Shown: positions 1 to 9,094, counted from the first letter of the stretch. The stretch: DNA of 64,000 bases from Arcobacter sp. (GCA_024637195.1 JAGXFN010000006.1:186001-250000); one strand, 5' to 3'. The notes: generated by a model not told the origin, from the sequence alone. Numbers and translations are program-made.

Positions 1-503
1 ATATTATCAAGCTCAAAGAACTTAAAAGCTCGCTTGAGCTAAAAGAGAAGAGCAATATCCTCTGGCTTCTCGACGAGGAGACGACGCCTCTTTTTATGGC
101 CAAACCGCAGCGCTTCAGTACTTTTTTGGACACTGAAGAGGTGTATGATTTCGGTTTTGAGAAGATGGTGGAGAAACTGCAACATGCACTCCCGCTTCAA
201 AGTGCGCAGCCTTCCAGGGCAGAGGCCTTAGAAGAGAGCTTTTTCAACCAAGAAGATGAAGCGCTTTACATGGTCGATACCCAGGCTCTGCATGAAGACT
301 TTCTGAGGTCAAAAAGTGACCTTTTCGGTTTTATCAACGCAAAAGAGTTCGAGGTAGACCAGAGTCTTGAAGCAAAGATAACCCTTTATTGTCAGCTTGC
401 GCTGATGTACGAGAACGACTACGAATTTTCATCCGAAATAAAAGAGATCGAGCAGTACCGATACCTGCTGATCACACCAAAGGAGACAGATGCATCTGCC
501 TAA
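1..503 (+). CDS. jetA: Kleisin-like subunit of a Wadjet/MksF-type SMC system (JetA-like), 5' end outside window
   Basis: The reading frame is open from the first bases of the window to the stop at 503, so only the C-terminal ~166 residues are visible; an internal Met at 96 is not the real start. The fragment is helical, charged and without catalytic motifs. It is called from position: it is the first of four overlapping genes whose third and fourth encode an SMC-like ATPase and a TOPRIM protein, which is the JetA-JetB-JetC-JetD order of Wadjet systems (also MksF-E-B-G). In that family JetA is the kleisin that bridges the ATPase heads. It overlaps the next gene by 14 nt, implying translational coupling. 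The family assignment of this fragment alone is weak. Confidence 0.6.
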   Translation, partial: IIKLKELKSSLELKEKSNILWLLDEETTPLFMAKPQRFSTFLDTEEVYDFGFEKMVEKLQHALPLQSAQPSRAEALEESFFNQEDEALYMVDTQALHEDFLRSKSDLFGFINAKEFEVDQSLEAKITLYCQLALMYENDYEFSSEIKEIEQYRYLLITPKETDASA

Positions 504-1044
504 ACAAAGCAAAGAGATCTTTGAAATACTAAGCCGCGGTAATTTTTTGTGCGAGAACAGCCCTGTACGCTTTGAGCGGGATCTTTATGCAGTCTGCGAA
601 CGCGAGTTCGGCGCCCAGTATGATTTTTTCGAGCATATCGGCTTTTATCTGATCCGCGAAGACGGCTATTTTTACTTCTCCAAGGAGAGCAGTGCGTCGC
701 AGGTGGAGGATAAGCTTCAGATGATACTGGAGTACATCGATCTGGTCGAGCTGATGCTTCAGTTCTCCGCGACGTTCGGGGTAGGGTTTCGCAGCACCGT
801 TAGTGAACTCTCCAACGCTGTGCAGTCTAATGTTGTCTTGAAAGACCGGCTTGACCGGCTTAAAAATATTGCCAAACCCCAGACGTTGCACGCCCAGTGT
901 GCCAAGGTCTTCGAGAAGTTCAAAAAAGGGGGCTTTATGGCCCTGGAGGATGAGCATGCGGAGCGCTATATCGTCTTGAACTCCTACCACTACATCGAAA
1001 CATTTTTAAATGCAGTAAAGGTCCACTCTGATGAATCAGCTTAA
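490..1044 (+). CDS. jetB: Small accessory subunit of the SMC-like system (JetB/MksE-like)
   Basis: This 184-residue protein is acidic and mostly helical, with no transmembrane segment and no enzymatic motif. A good ribosome binding site (AAGGAGA at 479-485) precedes the ATG at 490, inside the end of the upstream gene. Its 3' end overlaps the ATPase gene by 14 nt. In Wadjet/MksBEF complexes the second gene encodes a winged-helix dimer (JetB, MksE) that binds the kleisin, and size and position fit that. Sequence similarity cannot be judged by eye, so the identification rests on gene order and length. A DUF4194-type annotation would be expected if this is right. Confidence 0.6.
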   Translation: MHLPKQSKEIFEILSRGNFLCENSPVRFERDLYAVCEREFGAQYDFFEHIGFYLIREDGYFYFSKESSASQVEDKLQMILEYIDLVELMLQFSATFGVGFRSTVSELSNAVQSNVVLKDRLDRLKNIAKPQTLHAQCAKVFEKFKKGGFMALEDEHAERYIVLNSYHYIETFLNAVKVHSDESA

Positions 1045-4000
1045 AGAAGTCACGTTTATAAACTCCGCCACCATCCCTTTTAAGCAGATAGAGCTTGACG
1101 GGAATACTCTTTTTAGCGGCGGAAACGGAGCCGGAAAGACGACCATCCTTCGCTCCATCCTCTACTTCTACGGCGCACAGCGCTCAGAAAACCTTGGCAT
1201 CAGCCGCAAAAAGAAGCGTTTTGAAGAGTACTACTTTGCGACGATCAACTCTTACCTGGTCTACCGCTTTGAAAACGAAGGCGCAGATGTGCTGGCAATC
1301 ATCTACAAAGCCGGCGGCCTGAGAGTCAAATACCGCTTTGCGCTTGAACGCAACAAAGAGGAGATGAAGAGCCTCTTTTTTGAACAGAACAGTGCCCTGG
1401 AGCCCAAAGAGCTCTGGGCGCGTTTGCTTGAGAGAGAGTATGAACTCAGCCCTGTGTTGAACTCGCCCAAAGAGTACAAGTCCGTACTTTACGGCCAGGA
1501 CAGAAAGCTTCAGCAATTTTCTTTTTTTAATGCCAATGCGGAGTACGAGCAGATATCCAGGACGCTCAGTAATATCTTCATCAATTCCAAACTCGATTCG
1601 GGCTCGATTAAAAAGTCGCTTGTCTCGACGATCAGCGGTTTTGACGCGATCGATCTTAACCAGATGCGCCGCAACATCAATGATTTCCGTACCAAGCATG
1701 ACGACATCAGCTCTTTTGAAAAGAACAGCACCTATATCCACGATGCGGTTTCGGCTTTGGGCGTGTACGAAGAACAGAGCGGTTCTCTTCATCAAAGTGC
1801 ACTGTCTCTGGGTGCGAACGCGAAGCTTGCGGAAGAGGAGCTGGAGAGTGTAAAAGCCAAAAGCCTTGCCTTGCAAACGGAGCTCTCTGTCTTGACAAGC
1901 AGGTATGAGAGCGAGCAGAGCACGTACATGGACAAACACGAGAAAGAGCTCAAAGAGCAGGGCGGTTTAGAGCGGGAGGTCAACGAGGCAGAGGCCAAAG
2001 AGCGAGAATATGAAAAAGCTCAGATAAAAGAGAAGCTGGCCTTATGGGAGAGAAAACCGCGTCTTAACGAAGAGCTCGCGGCACTGGAGCAGCAGCTTGG
2101 AAAACTTCTTGACGACAAGGGTACTTTGAGCGAGCGTTTTGATGCGATGCGCGAGGAGGAGATGAAGAGTCTTCGCGAGAAGGAGCAGAGACTCCGCGTT
2201 GAGCTGAGCGATATCGAAGGCGCCTATAATAAAGAGAACGCGATGCTGATGCAGGAGCGGCAGAAGCGTTACAGTGAGCATAGCCACAAGAGCGAGACGA
2301 CACTGCAGCGCCTCTCTGAAGAGCTTTTTGAAGCCAAAGAGAAGCTTCATGAGGTACAGACGAATGAGCAGATCATCCAAAACAGACCCTTTGAGAAGGA
2401 AAAGATCGAGAGTGCAAAGAGTGAACTTCACGAGGCCCAGCGCGCCTACAGCGAAGCGAAATCGGCGCTTTTGCTAGAACAGTCTCAGGCTGAAAAGCTC
2501 TCCGAGAAGATCTACTCCGCGGAACAGTCAAAGGTCTTTGATCTGCATGCTCTTTTGCATCAACACGAGAAAGAGACCCGCGCACTCAAGTCCGAGATCG
2601 ATGCCCTGCTTAAGCGTAAAAACTTGAATACGGCATCTTTGCTGGGCTACATGAGAGAGAGCGGTTTTAAAGAGACGTCAACGCTTTGCGCCCTTTTGAA
2701 AGATGAAGTCCTTCATGCCGAAGGGCTCAATCCCTCCATCTCTTCGGGTGACGGCACTCTTTTGGGACTGCGCATCGACAGCTCCGCTCTGGATATCTCT
2801 GCCCACGAGGAGAACGCTGTTGCGACCACGTTGCAGGCCTGCGAGGAGCGTCTTAAGAAGATGGATGCTCTGTATCTCTTCCAACAAGAGGAGATCGAGA
2901 ACAGACGCCGCAATGAGATGAATGCCCTTCGCCGAGAGCAGGGGAGCATCAAAACGCTTATTGACGAGCATCTTCGTCTTCTTCCCAGGCTTGAACAAAA
3001 AAGCCTTCTTCTTGCAGAAACCTTTGAGCAGATCCGTAAAGCTGCCGATGAGCAAAAAAAATCGGCCATAGACCTTGCAAGGGCGCAGCGCGAAGAGCAG
3101 CAGAAACGCTACCTTGAACACAAGCGCGTGTTTGACGAGGCAAGCCAAGCGCTTCAGGCCGAGCTTGACGCCCTCAAAACAGAGCTGAACGAAAGACAGA
3201 ACAGACTAGAGAACTCCAAAGAGGAGGCGTTAGTCGACAAAAACAAGGTGCTTGAAGAGATCAAGACCGCGTGCGACAAGAAGCTGGAGCAGATAAGGGA
3301 GCAAGAGCAGCAGACCCTGATAAAAGGCGGCGTGGATGCCGAGTTGCTAAAGCGTTACCATGAAGAGATTCGCCTTAAAAAAGCCGATATCGCAAATATA
3401 GAGACCTTTTCTGAGCTTATCGCGGAGTACAGGATCGACCAAAAGCGGATATTCTCTTCACTTGGCGAGAAAAGAAGAGAACTTGCATCTCTAAGCGGGC
3501 AGATCAAAGCGGAAGAGCAGCGTTTTATTTCCGTGAAAGCGGCCTATAAAAGTGAAAAAACTCAGGTCGAACAAAGAAGAGACACTTATGCTTCCAAAAC
3601 CAGTCTCTTGCAAAAAGACCTCAAGGCCTATGTCTCTTTTAAAGAGTCGGCGCTGTATGCCCAGCTGAGCCTCTTGATAGAGAACTCCTCATCACCGGCG
3701 AATGAAGAAAATCTGAGTGATATGATCGACCGGCTCCGTGACCTTGGGTTTGAGCATGCCAGCTCAAAAGACAAGCTGCGTAAAAAACTCAACCGCGCTT
3801 TCTTGTCCATCAGTCTGCATAACATTTTCAACCTCTATGCCCCCGCTTCGGATGAGGACAAAGAGATCTTGGATTCTGCGCAGAAGCTGAAGTCTTTTGT
3901 GCTTGAGAACAAGATCGAGACCTATAAAGAACAAGTAGCTAAAGAGTTTACGATGACACTTCGCCATCTGTCTTCAGAGATAGCCCAGCTGCTTAAAGCT

Positions 4001-4660
4001 GAAGGAGAGATCTCGAAAACCGTCTCAAAGATCAATAAGACTCTCCAAGACCTTCAGGGGATCAAGGTGATCCGGGCAATCGAGCTGCGTTACAAAGAGA
4101 GCGACAACCTTCTTTTGAATGTTCTCAAGGCGATAGGAAAACTCGTCGATGAGAACCCCTATGGCAATGAGATCAACCTCTTCACCCAAGAGCTCAACGG
4201 GCATTTTAACCACAAAGCGCTCAAACATCTCGACGAACTGGCGATGCGTCTTAGCGAAGAAAAGGGAGACTCTTTGAGCCTGGATGAGAGTTTTGTTCTA
4301 GAGTTCAGGGCGGTGGAGAATGGCAATGACACAGGGTTTGTCTCCTCGCTGGACGGCATCGGTTCGAACGGAACGGATGTCATGGTCAAGGCAATGGTCA
4401 ACATTGCCATGCTCTCTTTAGCGCGAAAACAGTCGGCAAAACAAGAAGCCTCTGTCTATTTCCACTGTATCCTCGATGAGGTCGGAATCCTTTCACCGGC
4501 CTACCTTAAAGAGCTGATCTCTTATGCCAACAACAAGAAGATCCGTTTTGTCAACGGTGCGCCGGACGAGAAACTGGTCTCGACCTATAAACAGCTCTAT
4601 ATGCTCTCTACAAACGAGCGCCATCAAACCATTGTACGAAGGCTGGTTTCGCAGAAATGA
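1031..4660 (+). CDS. jetC: SMC-like ATPase of a Wadjet/MksB-type system (JetC-like)
   Basis: At 1209 residues this is the size of an SMC/MukB-class ATPase. A Walker A motif (GGNGAGKTT, residues 30-38) lies at the N terminus. Long charged heptad-rich coiled coils fill roughly residues 240-1000 with a break in the middle (about 530-600) that could be the hinge. A signature-like segment (GIGSNGTDVMVK) lies near residue 1110 and the Walker B ILDE at 1147-1150. Both halves of the ATPase head are therefore present in one chain. Known members use ATP to extrude DNA loops, and Wadjet relatives recognise small circular DNA such as plasmids. The downstream TOPRIM gene overlaps by 4 nt (ATGA). RecN, SbcC and canonical Smc are less likely because of the four-gene context. 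Confidence 0.85.
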   Translation: MNQLKEVTFINSATIPFKQIELDGNTLFSGGNGAGKTTILRSILYFYGAQRSENLGISRKKKRFEEYYFATINSYLVYRFENEGADVLAIIYKAGGLRVKYRFALERNKEEMKSLFFEQNSALEPKELWARLLEREYELSPVLNSPKEYKSVLYGQDRKLQQFSFFNANAEYEQISRTLSNIFINSKLDSGSIKKSLVSTISGFDAIDLNQMRRNINDFRTKHDDISSFEKNSTYIHDAVSALGVYEEQSGSLHQSALSLGANAKLAEEELESVKAKSLALQTELSVLTSRYESEQSTYMDKHEKELKEQGGLEREVNEAEAKEREYEKAQIKEKLALWERKPRLNEELAALEQQLGKLLDDKGTLSERFDAMREEEMKSLREKEQRLRVELSDIEGAYNKENAMLMQERQKRYSEHSHKSETTLQRLSEELFEAKEKLHEVQTNEQIIQNRPFEKEKIESAKSELHEAQRAYSEAKSALLLEQSQAEKLSEKIYSAEQSKVFDLHALLHQHEKETRALKSEIDALLKRKNLNTASLLGYMRESGFKETSTLCALLKDEVLHAEGLNPSISSGDGTLLGLRIDSSALDISAHEENAVATTLQACEERLKKMDALYLFQQEEIENRRRNEMNALRREQGSIKTLIDEHLRLLPRLEQKSLLLAETFEQIRKAADEQKKSAIDLARAQREEQQKRYLEHKRVFDEASQALQAELDALKTELNERQNRLENSKEEALVDKNKVLEEIKTACDKKLEQIREQEQQTLIKGGVDAELLKRYHEEIRLKKADIANIETFSELIAEYRIDQKRIFSSLGEKRRELASLSGQIKAEEQRFISVKAAYKSEKTQVEQRRDTYASKTSLLQKDLKAYVSFKESALYAQLSLLIENSSSPANEENLSDMIDRLRDLGFEHASSKDKLRKKLNRAFLSISLHNIFNLYAPASDEDKEILDSAQKLKSFVLENKIETYKEQVAKEFTMTLRHLSSEIAQLLKAEGEISKTVSKINKTLQDLQGIKVIRAIELRYKESDNLLLNVLKAIGKLVDENPYGNEINLFTQELNGHFNHKALKHLDELAMRLSEEKGDSLSLDESFVLEFRAVENGNDTGFVSSLDGIGSNGTDVMVKAMVNIAMLSLARKQSAKQEASVYFHCILDEVGILSPAYLKELISYANNKKIRFVNGAPDEKLVSTYKQLYMLSTNERHQTIVRRLVSQK

Positions 4661-5526
4661 AAAAACTTTCCCTCTCTTTGGCGACAGCTCTGCAAAGGCT
4701 TGGCGAGGAAAAAACACTCAAGGGAAGTTCCATCAGCGACAAGCGTCTGATTGACGCCCTTGAGGAGAATGGGATTGTCCGCATACAAATTATTAACAAA
4801 CGAAGCCGTGTCATCTGGCTGAGTGATGAAAAGCGTTTGCAGACCTACCTGAAAGAGTATTATGAGATCAACGATCTTAGAGCATACATAGAAATTGGAC
4901 AAAGAGGTGCATGCAGCCGAAGTGAGAATGCCCAAGCAAGTACAAATTCAAAAGTATATAAGACGCAGGTGCAGTCTGGCCTCTATATTGCCTCGTGTGA
5001 GGAGCTTGAGATCAGCATAGATGCGCAGAAAACAAGACTGCATACCCCTTCAAAAAGCGCGCTCTTTGTGCATAAAAGTGCCTGTCTTGAGATCGCAGAA
5101 GATATTTTGGTCGTGGGGGTTGAGAACTTTGAAAACTTGACGATGATACAGGCGCAGAACGCTCTTTTTGATGCCAAAAGAAAAAAAGTCTTTATATATC
5201 GCAACGCAGGAATGCTTGATTTTGTGGCGCAGTGTAGAAACGATTATCTTCATTTTGGCGATTTCGACCTCGCCGGCGTACATATTTATCTAAATGAGGT
5301 CGTGCCGAGATTGCCACATGAGCGGCACCGTTTTTTTATTCCTGAGAACATTGCACTCTTACTGAGAAAGGGAAGCAGTAGAGATTATTTTGTGCACAAC
5401 AGGAAATACCCGGGGCTTTGCAGCAAAGAGGTTTATCTGCAGACCTTTATCGATCTGCTGCACCAGACGAAGCGCTCTTTACATCAAGAGTTCTTGATCG
5501 GCCGCAAAGAAGAGGCGCGTCTTTAG
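4657..5526 (+). CDS. jetD: TOPRIM-domain nuclease subunit of the SMC-like system (JetD/MksG-like, compact)
   Basis: This 289-residue protein carries a C-terminal TOPRIM fold: the acidic motif VVGVEN (E156) and GDFDLAG (D202, D204), the metal-binding Glu and DxD pair of topoisomerase VI-A/Spo11-like TOPRIM proteins. In Wadjet systems JetD (DUF3322 plus DUF2220) cleaves circular DNA captured by JetABC. The N-terminal part before the TOPRIM is only about 145 residues, and the protein is about 100 residues shorter than the JetD proteins I know of, so the DUF3322-like arm is reduced or divergent. Its start overlaps jetC by 4 nt and its stop overlaps the convergent yebC stop by 4 nt. Co-transcription with jetABC is likely. 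Confidence 0.8.
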   Translation: MKKLSLSLATALQRLGEEKTLKGSSISDKRLIDALEENGIVRIQIINKRSRVIWLSDEKRLQTYLKEYYEINDLRAYIEIGQRGACSRSENAQASTNSKVYKTQVQSGLYIASCEELEISIDAQKTRLHTPSKSALFVHKSACLEIAEDILVVGVENFENLTMIQAQNALFDAKRKKVFIYRNAGMLDFVAQCRNDYLHFGDFDLAGVHIYLNEVVPRLPHERHRFFIPENIALLLRKGSSRDYFVHNRKYPGLCSKEVYLQTFIDLLHQTKRSLHQEFLIGRKEEARL

Positions 5527-6233
5527 CCGAGGTTGGTATAGACCGCCTGCACATCTTCATCATCTTCAAGCTTCTCTGTGATCTTGCTGAGCTCTTCAAG
5601 CTGCTCTTCGCTCAAACTTACCGGCGTGTTGGGGACATACTCCAAGGTAGCCTTAGTGATCTCAATCCCTAGCTCTTCTATTGCGTGGTTTAGGTTTCCA
5701 AAGTCACCGTAGTCGGCATAGGCGATGCACTCGCCTTCTTCTTCTTCAAGCTCTTCAAGGCCGCCGTCGATAAGCTCCATCTCCAACTCTTCAGGATCCT
5801 TCTCTTCGTGAAGTTTGAACTCAAAGATCGCCTTGCGGGTGAACATAAAGTCCAATGCGCCCTTATTCAGCATCTCACCGCCGTTTTTGTTGATGATGTT
5901 TTTGACATTGGCAACGGTGCGGGTGTTGTTGTCTGTGAGGCACTCCACAATAAACATCGTGCCATGCGGACCCTTGCCCTCGAAGTTGACTTCAATCATA
6001 TCTTTGGCATCTTTGCCTGAGGCACGTTTTATCGCTGCAGTGATATTGTCTTTGGGCATGTTTTCCGCTTTGGCATTGAGTATCGCCGTACGGAGTTTAG
6101 GGTTCATGTCAGGGTCGCTTCCACCCTCTTTAGCTGCTTTTTCTATCGCTTTTCCAAGTTTTGGAAATACCCGAGACATATTTCCCCAGCGTTTTTCTTT
6201 TGATGCTTTGCGATATTCAAAGGCTCTACCCAT
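5523..6233 (-). CDS. yebC: YebC/PmpR family protein (TACO1-like)
   Basis: At 236 residues this has family length. The N terminus has the hallmark [16 protein letters not shown] followed by KAAKEGG and [12 protein letters not shown], diagnostic for YebC/TACO1. The family was long annotated as a transcriptional regulator, and its members act on translation, helping ribosomes through difficult stretches such as polyproline. A ribosome binding site (AAGGA) lies 8 nt upstream of the ATG and a TATAAT box about 30 nt upstream, giving a short leader. The stop codon overlaps the stop of the convergent jetD gene by 4 nt, with no terminator between them. Confidence 0.95.
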   Translation of the reverse strand: MGRAFEYRKASKEKRWGNMSRVFPKLGKAIEKAAKEGGSDPDMNPKLRTAILNAKAENMPKDNITAAIKRASGKDAKDMIEVNFEGKGPHGTMFIVECLTDNNTRTVANVKNIINKNGGEMLNKGALDFMFTRKAIFEFKLHEEKDPEELEMELIDGGLEELEEEEGECIAYADYGDFGNLNHAIEELGIEITKATLEYVPNTPVSLSEEQLEELSKITEKLEDDEDVQAVYTNLG

Positions 6234-6264
6234 AAAACTTATCCTTGTGTATATAATTGCGCGT

Positions 6265-6270
6265 ATTATA
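6265..6270 (-). promoter_or_regulatory. Putative -10 box for yebC
   Basis: TATAAT on the minus strand, 32 nt upstream of the yebC ATG; the predicted transcript would have a leader of roughly 25 nt. No clear -35 element was seen, which is common in Campylobacterota sigma-70 promoters. The region between yebC and dusB is divergent, so both promoters must lie here. Confidence 0.5.
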
Positions 6271-6361
6271 GCTATTAAAAAATATTAGGAAAATAAATTT
6301 AACAAAGACAGGGCATAAATTTGATAGGATTGCGCAATTATTTTAAGGAATATTGCACATT

Positions 6362-7306
6362 ATGAAACTCTCTTTCGATAAAACTTTATATGTTTTGGCC
6401 CCGTTGGCCGGCTATACAGATCTTCCTTTTCGCGCTGTCGCCAAAAAATTCGGCGCTGATCTGACTGTATCGGAGATGATCAGCTCCAATGCCCTGGTCC
6501 ACGGTTCTGAAAAGTCGATTAAGATGCTTGAAAAAAACAGCCATGAAGACCCATACTCGGTACAGATCGCCGGTTCAGAAGTAGATGTCGTACGCGAAGC
6601 GGTAGAGTTTCTCAATACCCAAGATGGCATCGACGTGATCGATTTCAACTGCGGCTGTCCGGTGCCAAAAGTCGTTGGCGGCGGTTCAGGATCTTCGCTG
6701 CTCCGTGATCTGGACCAGATGGGCCGTCTGATCGAGACGATCAAAAAAAACTCCAATAAACCCTACACCAGTGTCAAGATTCGCCTGGGGTTCAGTGAAA
6801 ACAACCATCTTGAGATCGCCAAGGTCGTGCAGGATGCGGGTGCTGACTTCATCGCTGTACACGGTCGTACCCGCGCAGGGCGCTTCAAATCTGAGGTCGA
6901 TTATGACGCTATAGCAGAGGTCAAGGCCGCTTTGCGCATTCCTGTTATCGCAAACGGAGATATCACCTCGTACGAGAAGGCGCAGTGGGTCTTGGAACAT
7001 ACCAAGGCCGACGGTCTGATGATAGGACGCGGGGCCATCGGCCAGCCGTGGATCTTTCACCAGCTAAAGACGGGCGAAAAAGAGGTCTCCATCGAGATTA
7101 AAAAAGCGATTGTGCTGGAGCATTATGACAAGATGGTGGAATTCTATGGCGGACATGGCGTGGCGATGTTCAGAAAGCATATCCACACCTACTGTAAAGG
7201 GCTCAAAGGGGCCTCTTTTTTGAGAAATCAGGTGAACAGCATCAATGACATTCAAGAGTTCAGGGATGTTCTGGAAAACTTTTACACGATGACCGAAGCG
7301 TCTTGA
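6362..7306 (+). CDS. dusB: tRNA-dihydrouridine synthase (DusB family)
   Basis: This FMN-dependent enzyme reduces uridine to dihydrouridine in tRNA. The 314-residue product has the N-terminal APLAGYTDLPFR FMN-site motif, the catalytic-cysteine region NCGCPVPKV near residue 100 and HGRTRAGR further on, all typical of Dus proteins. I chose the ATG at 6362 because the AAGGA at 6345-6349 is 12 nt away. An in-frame TTG at 6353 would leave only 3 nt and is unlikely. It stands alone, divergent from yebC and convergent with the next gene. The DusB subfamily is inferred from overall look. Confidence 0.93.
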   Translation: MKLSFDKTLYVLAPLAGYTDLPFRAVAKKFGADLTVSEMISSNALVHGSEKSIKMLEKNSHEDPYSVQIAGSEVDVVREAVEFLNTQDGIDVIDFNCGCPVPKVVGGGSGSSLLRDLDQMGRLIETIKKNSNKPYTSVKIRLGFSENNHLEIAKVVQDAGADFIAVHGRTRAGRFKSEVDYDAIAEVKAALRIPVIANGDITSYEKAQWVLEHTKADGLMIGRGAIGQPWIFHQLKTGEKEVSIEIKKAIVLEHYDKMVEFYGGHGVAMFRKHIHTYCKGLKGASFLRNQVNSINDIQEFRDVLENFYTMTEAS

Positions 7307-7326
7307 GCTTCAAAAAAGAACCCTTC

Positions 7327-7851
7327 TTATACTAGCTTCGGCGGTATCTTGTGTGCATTGGCGTAATCGTCAAATCTTCCCTCTTTGGCCATCATAAGAG
7401 CAAAATCCCGAACTTGAGGACGCTCTTTTTGGTAGCACATAAGGGGAACTCCCATGCCGCAGCTTGTCTCAACCGCATAAATAGAGAGTTTGAAGATCTG
7501 ACGGATTGCTTGCGGGTCTTCTTTGAAAAAAGAGAGAGCCGGGCGGAATGCCTCCTGTTCTTTTTCAATAAGTTCGCCCTTGCAAAAACAGCGAAGTATC
7601 TTTGCCTCACCCTCAAAAGCATTAAACATGACCGTGATCTCACCATTTTCGCCGATATCACGCGCAGTGCGATTTCCGCTTCCTAGATAATCAAGCATGT
7701 AAAGGGTGGAAGGATCTGCGACATACATCGACGCATACCCTTTTGGCGAAAGGTTGACCTCATGCGCAGCGCATGAGGCAAGGTAAAAAAGCTTTTGTTC
7801 TTGTATAAAAGCAATGTCTTCTAGTGTCAGGTATTTGTACTGTTTTCCCAT
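7327..7851 (-). CDS. Pyridoxamine 5'-phosphate oxidase family (split-barrel flavin-binding) protein
   Basis: This 174-residue protein has the split-barrel pattern of PNPOx-like proteins: an N-terminal helix, FYLASCAAHEVNLSPKGY (residues about 21-38) and then LDYLGSGNRTARDIGENG, matching the flavin-phosphate binding region of this family. Members range from true oxidases to haem- or F420-binding proteins, and the real substrate cannot be told here. It is not the biosynthetic PdxH, which is longer and has a different C terminus. It lies 21 nt upstream of the fliO stop on the same strand, behind the cheX-fliN-fliO operon, and could be its last gene. Confidence 0.8.
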   Translation of the reverse strand: MGKQYKYLTLEDIAFIQEQKLFYLASCAAHEVNLSPKGYASMYVADPSTLYMLDYLGSGNRTARDIGENGEITVMFNAFEGEAKILRCFCKGELIEKEQEAFRPALSFFKEDPQAIRQIFKLSIYAVETSCGMGVPLMCYQKERPQVRDFALMMAKEGRFDDYANAHKIPPKLV

Positions 7852-7872
7852 TCTTAGGCCTCTTTTAAGAAG

Positions 7873-8724
7873 TTAGGCAAACTCGGGGAACTGTGCCGAA
7901 GCCTTCTCTTTGTATGACTGCAAAGGCTCTACCTCCGCAGCGTTGTCAAGCTGCAAATAGGAGTCAAGCTCTGTTTTGTTCTCATCAAGCAGCTTGTCAA
8001 ACTCACTTTGCGAAGTCACCGGCTTGTTTCCTTTGTATTTGTCAAGCAGAACATTTGAGTTGCCGATCACAACAAGATAGCTCTGCCCCTCGTATTCAAT
8101 CATAACAACACGGTTTTTAGGATCAAGCGGTTTTTGAAAACGTATGCTGATTCCCTCTTTTTTTGCGCCGTTTTTGAAGAGCCAGGGTGTTTTACCTTTG
8201 GTCTGCGTTACGCCCATCTTCTTTTTAAGCCAGAGCATGATGAGAATGCCGATAAGCAAAATAGCAATGACGATATAATAGGAGTCATTGAAATCATTTG
8301 CTTTCTTTGTCGGCAGTGAACCCGCTTCTGCAGCAGGATTTGTTTTTTCGATCTTGTTTCTGACGGCAGCCGCTTCTTTGTTGAATCGCAGGCGAAGACC
8401 GTAGGCATCACTGGTCTTGGAAACGCTCATGGCCACGTCTGAAGCTGTATCCAGGATGATCTCTGTGTGCGAGTTGATTGGTGTGATCGTCATCTTGTGC
8501 AGATAGGAGGTGTTGATATTTTTGATCTTGGGCGCTTCGATGGAGGCATCTTGGAGCTTTAAGACGATCTTGTCATCTTGCTTGATCTGCGAGAGCCTTC
8601 CCTCGTAGGGAGTATCAAAAGTGAGCATGATATCGACACGGTTTGAACGCTCATAGATATTGTAAGAGAGGATCTTCGATCCAAAAAGAAAGCAAGGTAG
8701 CAACAGTAAAAGGAAAAATCTCAT
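7873..8724 (-). CDS. fliO: FliO-like flagellar export protein with a large periplasmic N-terminal domain
   Basis: This 283-residue protein starts with a signal sequence (residues 1-15), followed by a beta-rich periplasmic region (about 16-115) that resembles AMIN-type domains. One transmembrane helix lies at about 150-168, followed by a cytoplasmic tail with the FliO-like pattern LDPKNRVVMIEYEGQSYLVV. FliO helps assemble the FliPQR core of the flagellar export gate. The call depends strongly on context: its ATG overlaps the fliN stop (ATGA) and cheX lies just upstream. Enterobacterial FliO is about 120 residues, so the long periplasmic domain is a lineage-specific addition. The function assignment is moderately secure. 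Confidence 0.7.
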   Translation of the reverse strand: MRFFLLLLLPCFLFGSKILSYNIYERSNRVDIMLTFDTPYEGRLSQIKQDDKIVLKLQDASIEAPKIKNINTSYLHKMTITPINSHTEIILDTASDVAMSVSKTSDAYGLRLRFNKEAAAVRNKIEKTNPAAEAGSLPTKKANDFNDSYYIVIAILLIGILIMLWLKKKMGVTQTKGKTPWLFKNGAKKEGISIRFQKPLDPKNRVVMIEYEGQSYLVVIGNSNVLLDKYKGNKPVTSQSEFDKLLDENKTELDSYLQLDNAAEVEPLQSYKEKASAQFPEFA

Positions 8725-9089
8725 AAATGCTCTTTCGATAAATAATAGATGACCGAGGTAGAATCAAGCACCTCATTGATACGGATAGCGAGGTTCTTTT
8801 CATAGACCATTACTTCGCCTTTGCCGATGATGCGGTTGTTGACATAGGCCTCGACGCTTTCGCCTGCGGGTTTTCCCAGGTCGATGACGGAGCCTTTTTG
8901 CAAGCCCAGGATCTCTCTGATGCTCAACGTTGTCTGGCCAAGATCGGCGATGAACTCGACCTTCATATCAAGCAGCCCCTCATAATTCATCCAGGCCAGC
9001 TCTTTGAGCTCATCGGCATTTAGATTTATGTTTTTGAGACTGTCTTCAGCCATCTGTTCTTGCAGTGTCTTCTCTTTTTCTTCTGCCAT
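8721..9089 (-). CDS. fliN: Flagellar motor switch protein FliN
   Basis: This 122-residue protein ends in the SpoA/FliN C-terminal fold: MKVEFIADLGQTTLSIREIL, then GSVIDLGKPAGESVEAYVNN and IGKGEVMVYEKNLAIRI. FliN forms the lower part of the cytoplasmic C ring, which sets rotation direction and takes part in export. It follows cheX by 5 nt and overlaps fliO by 4 nt, so the three are one operon. Campylobacterota also have a longer FliY with a related domain; the short length here and the absence of a CheC-like half favour FliN. Confidence 0.92.
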   Translation of the reverse strand: MAEEKEKTLQEQMAEDSLKNINLNADELKELAWMNYEGLLDMKVEFIADLGQTTLSIREILGLQKGSVIDLGKPAGESVEAYVNNRIIGKGEVMVYEKNLAIRINEVLDSTSVIYYLSKEHL

Positions 9090-9094
9090 ATGGC

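Noticed and set aside
1184-1939. 251-residue reading frame on the minus strand inside jetC
   Set aside because: It lies wholly antisense to the ATPase head and coiled-coil coding region, has no ribosome binding site or recognisable domain, and other antisense frames of similar length occur along all long genes here.
1031-4660. SbcC, RecN or canonical Smc as identity of the large ATPase
   Set aside because: The neighbours (kleisin-like, small helical subunit, TOPRIM) do not fit SbcCD or RecN. Canonical Smc is encoded with ScpA/B, not with a TOPRIM protein.
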